Shown here: in pieces, positions 62,642 to 64,000 of the stretch
Layout: the number at the start of each line of letters is the position of its first letter
How positions within the stretch are numbered: position 1 is the first letter of the stretch
Origin: Ramlibacter algicola
GTDB taxonomy: Bacteria; Pseudomonadota; Gammaproteobacteria; Burkholderiales; Burkholderiaceae_C
NCBI RefSeq assembly: GCF_016641735.1
Contig: NZ_JAEDAO010000001.1
Location: 2,542,001 to 2,606,000 of the forward strand
Direction: 5' to 3'
Length of the DNA: 64,000 nucleotides
Made by a program: the position numbers and the translations under genes
Notes under the pieces: model-generated
Seen by the model: the letters and a program-made list of their open reading frames with translations, nothing else
Database searches by the model: none
Told to the model about the DNA's origin: nothing

Positions 62642-63180
62642 TCATTTCTTTCGGACCTCGGCGGCCAGTCGACCAGCCTTGCTCGCCAAGGCCTTCGACG
62701 CAGCGCTGATAACGCGGTGCGAGGGTGATGGCGTACCGGCATCTTGTTGGAGCAGCGATGCGGGGCGCGACAGAAGCAGGGCCAGTGCGGCGCGCAGCTG
62801 GACCCTTTGGGCACATGGGAGACGGTACCCCGCGCCTGCCAGTCGCACGGCTTCATCGACGGAGGTGACCTCGGGGGTTCCAAGCCGTGCTCGTCCGCGT
62901 GACGCGTGTGGTGCAGGTAGATGAGGGTCGTGTCCGTCTTCCGCTTGGTGGAGTACTTCGACAACAGTGGCGCCCATGCCTTGGAGGTCCGGAAGTGGCC
63001 TTCGCACTTATTCCATACGCGGTTGTGGGCGACCAGGTAGTTCTCCCACGCGCGTGCCGCGCCGCTCGTACCTTGGGCAACCAACAACTCTCCTAACGCG
63101 TCACGAAGCCGTTCGAGGGCGTACACGGGCGCGGGCGGGGGCGTGGTGTCGATTTGGCCGAGAAGGGTAAGGCTCGGCAC
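62642..63180 (-). pseudogene. hypothetical gene broken by a frameshift in a G5 run
   Basis: The first ~100 codons (from about 63180; VYALERLRDALGELLVAQG, then SGAARAWENYLVAHNRVWNK and KTDTTLIYLHHTRHADEHGL) look like a real protein. The frame then continues as EVTSVDEAVRLAGAGYRLP in another phase to 62642. The break is at 62873-62877, five G on the plus strand; one more base would rejoin the halves as GLEPPEVTSVDEA. It may be a sequencing error or a true mutation. The start is uncertain (GTG 63180 or GTG 63126). No known family. Confidence 0.55.
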
Positions 63181-63196
63181 CCTCCCCCGCCTCGAT

Positions 63197-63643
63197 TCAC
63201 GGCGCTGAAACCGTTCCCAAGTACCTGACGCATTCAGGTGCAGTTGCCATCGGTGCCTTTACGCACCTCTCGGCGAAGTCGTCAGCGGCCTTCCAGAGCG
63301 CTGGATTGCTCCCGAGCGGCATCTGCCCCTCTTGGCCCTTGTTGAATGCCCAGAAGTACTTGACGCTGTCCGGCACGCCCTGCACCAGGTCGAAGTCGTA
63401 GTAGTCCTCTGGCTTCGTGCTGGGGCGGTAGCGGTACCCAAGTCGCTGTCCGGCCGTCCGTTTCGGATGCAGGTCCTCGACAGCGTACGGACCGTTGATC
63501 AGGGTCCGCACGAGCTGGTCCATCGCCACTGTCAGCGCCTTCTCTCTCACTGCGACCATGTCGAGGACAGCGAGCGGGGCGCCGTCTTTCGGGTTGCCGT
63601 TGCCCGGGGGCGTGGTCGGCGGCTTTGCGTTCGGCTGGTTCAA
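63197..63643 (-). CDS. hypothetical protein of the island
   Basis: Protein of 148 residues: a Pro/Asn-rich start, then VLDMVAVREKALTVAMDQLV, LGYRYRPSTKPEDYYDFDLV and an ending with two cysteines (ERCVKAP, PECVRYLG). No signal sequence is visible and no family is recognised. The start is TTG, strongly supported by GAAGGAG six bases upstream. It ends 17 bp before the likely start of the frameshifted gene, suggesting one transcript. Confidence 0.62.
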   Translation of the reverse strand: MNQPNAKPPTTPPGNGNPKDGAPLAVLDMVAVREKALTVAMDQLVRTLINGPYAVEDLHPKRTAGQRLGYRYRPSTKPEDYYDFDLVQGVPDSVKYFWAFNKGQEGQMPLGSNPALWKAADDFAERCVKAPMATAPECVRYLGTVSAP

Positions 63644-63900
63644 GGTGCGCTCCTTCAGATCGACACCAACCCGGTGCCTGGGGAACGCCTTCTTACTGCC
63701 GCGATGACAGACGGGTCCATGGGCAAGATGTCCCGGGACCTGTTCGAGTTGTCAGGGGCTAACGTGTTTCGAACCACGCGCGCTGCTACGCGACAGTGTC
63801 TCGAACTGTCTGAGCGTGGGGGAACTGCGTGGGGGAAACCCCCGTCACCTACGTTGCGTAAGTGGCTGATTCCAAAGGGAATCTGGGCTCAGAAAACTAC

Positions 63901-63991
63901 TGGCGGAAGGGGCGGGATTCGAACCCGCGGTGGGGTATTAGCCCACACACGCTTTCCAGGCGTGCGACTTAAACCGCTCATCCACCCTTCC
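63901..63991 (-). tRNA. serW: tRNA-Ser (GGA)
   Basis: Minus strand, 91 nt: 7-bp acceptor GGAAGGG/CCCTTCC, D-arm, anticodon loop with GGA (cacgcctGGAaagcgtg), a long class II variable arm, T-arm GGTTCGAATCC and an encoded CCA end. It reads UCC and UCU codons. The terminal 18 bp before the CCA-proximal base are repeated at 60508-60525, so this tRNA served as an integration site. Confidence 0.95.
63902..63919. repeat. proximal attachment repeat inside tRNA-Ser
   Basis: The 18-bp sequence identical to 60508-60525; it covers the 3' acceptor strand and part of the T-arm. The intact tRNA is at this end, as expected when an island carries a restoring 3' end. Confidence 0.75.
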
Positions 63992-64000
63992 GCGAAGCTG

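Larger units (their letters stand above)
60526..63901. mobile_element. tRNA-Ser-bounded genomic island remnant
   Basis: The 3.4 kb between the two 18-bp repeats has clearly lower G+C by eye (about 55-60% in 62.1-62.6 and 63.6-63.9 kb against about 70% outside). It holds genes unlike the neighbours: an ECF41 remnant, an AhpD-like gene and three of unknown function, one frameshifted. No integrase or transposase was found, so it is a decayed island or one mobilised in trans. Bases 63644-63900 hold no gene I can support. Confidence 0.62.

Noticed and set aside
63780..63815. TGTCTCGAACTGTCTGAGCG, similar to the operator units at 58.5 kb
   Set aside because: Only two imperfect half-sites, no palindrome and no gene start near enough.

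Overview
The window is about 64 kb of a high-GC chromosome (by eye close to 70% G+C). Gene content and order point to a beta-proteobacterium of the order Burkholderiales, most likely family Comamonadaceae (Ramlibacter/Variovorax-like). The evidence is rimP-nusA-infB-rbfA-truB-typA in one run, smpB divergent from ratA-rnfH, yejABEF beside fabI, mltG-tmk-holB-pilZ-tatD, and guaB with guaA. The genus is inference from protein style; no 16S or similar marker is present.

Layout. 1-7.2 kb: oxidoreductase (cut by the window start), fatty-acid desaturase, AidB-type acyl-CoA dehydrogenase, a divergent lipoprotein, then GST, SDR and DNA methyltransferase-repair genes. 7.2-7.43 kb: an inverted-repeat element. 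7.4-18 kb: LapA-like protein, tex, patatin, acyltransferase, iron alcohol dehydrogenase, esterase, a thioesterase-acetyltransferase fusion and an O-antigen-ligase-type protein. 18-24 kb: ygfZ, then mltG-tmk-holB-pilZ-tatD-ankyrin. 24-31 kb (minus strand): guaB, then a VapBC-type toxin-antitoxin pair directly in front of guaA, paiB, a small membrane protein, a tadA-dehalogenase fusion and ldcA. 31-37 kb: rnfH/ratA, smpB, a lipoprotein-ECF sigma-anti-sigma operon, enoyl-CoA hydratase, and an EamA transporter. 37-45.3 kb: the translation/transcription operon rimP-nusA-infB-rbfA-truB-typA, with a clear promoter followed by an intrinsic-terminator-like hairpin in its leader. 45.4-54.5 kb: arfB and the YejABEF oligopeptide importer, fabI, and a LytS/AlgR-type two-component system. 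54.7-58.5 kb: arginine/lysine/ornithine decarboxylase, NfeD and SPFH protein.

Two areas are unusual. (1) At 58.46-60.47 kb a regulator made of a MerR-like DNA-binding domain, a PAS-like segment and a degenerate class III cyclase domain sits behind an array of CTGTCTAGACAG palindromes. It is followed by a small protein whose only relative in the window is at 23.8 kb. This is the best candidate for an undescribed system. (2) From 60.5 to 63.9 kb lies a lower-GC island bounded by an 18-bp direct repeat of the 3' end of tRNA-Ser(GGA). It carries the DGGGK-bearing C-terminal remnant of an ECF41 sigma factor, an AhpD-like gene behind a perfect ECF41-type promoter, and three genes without recognisable function, one of them frameshifted. 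No integrase is visible.

Most of the remaining sequence is ordinary core genome with tightly packed, often 4-bp-overlapping genes. Three convergent gene pairs share a CTAG tetranucleotide as both stop codons. No CRISPR array, rRNA, complete insertion sequence or replication origin was seen.
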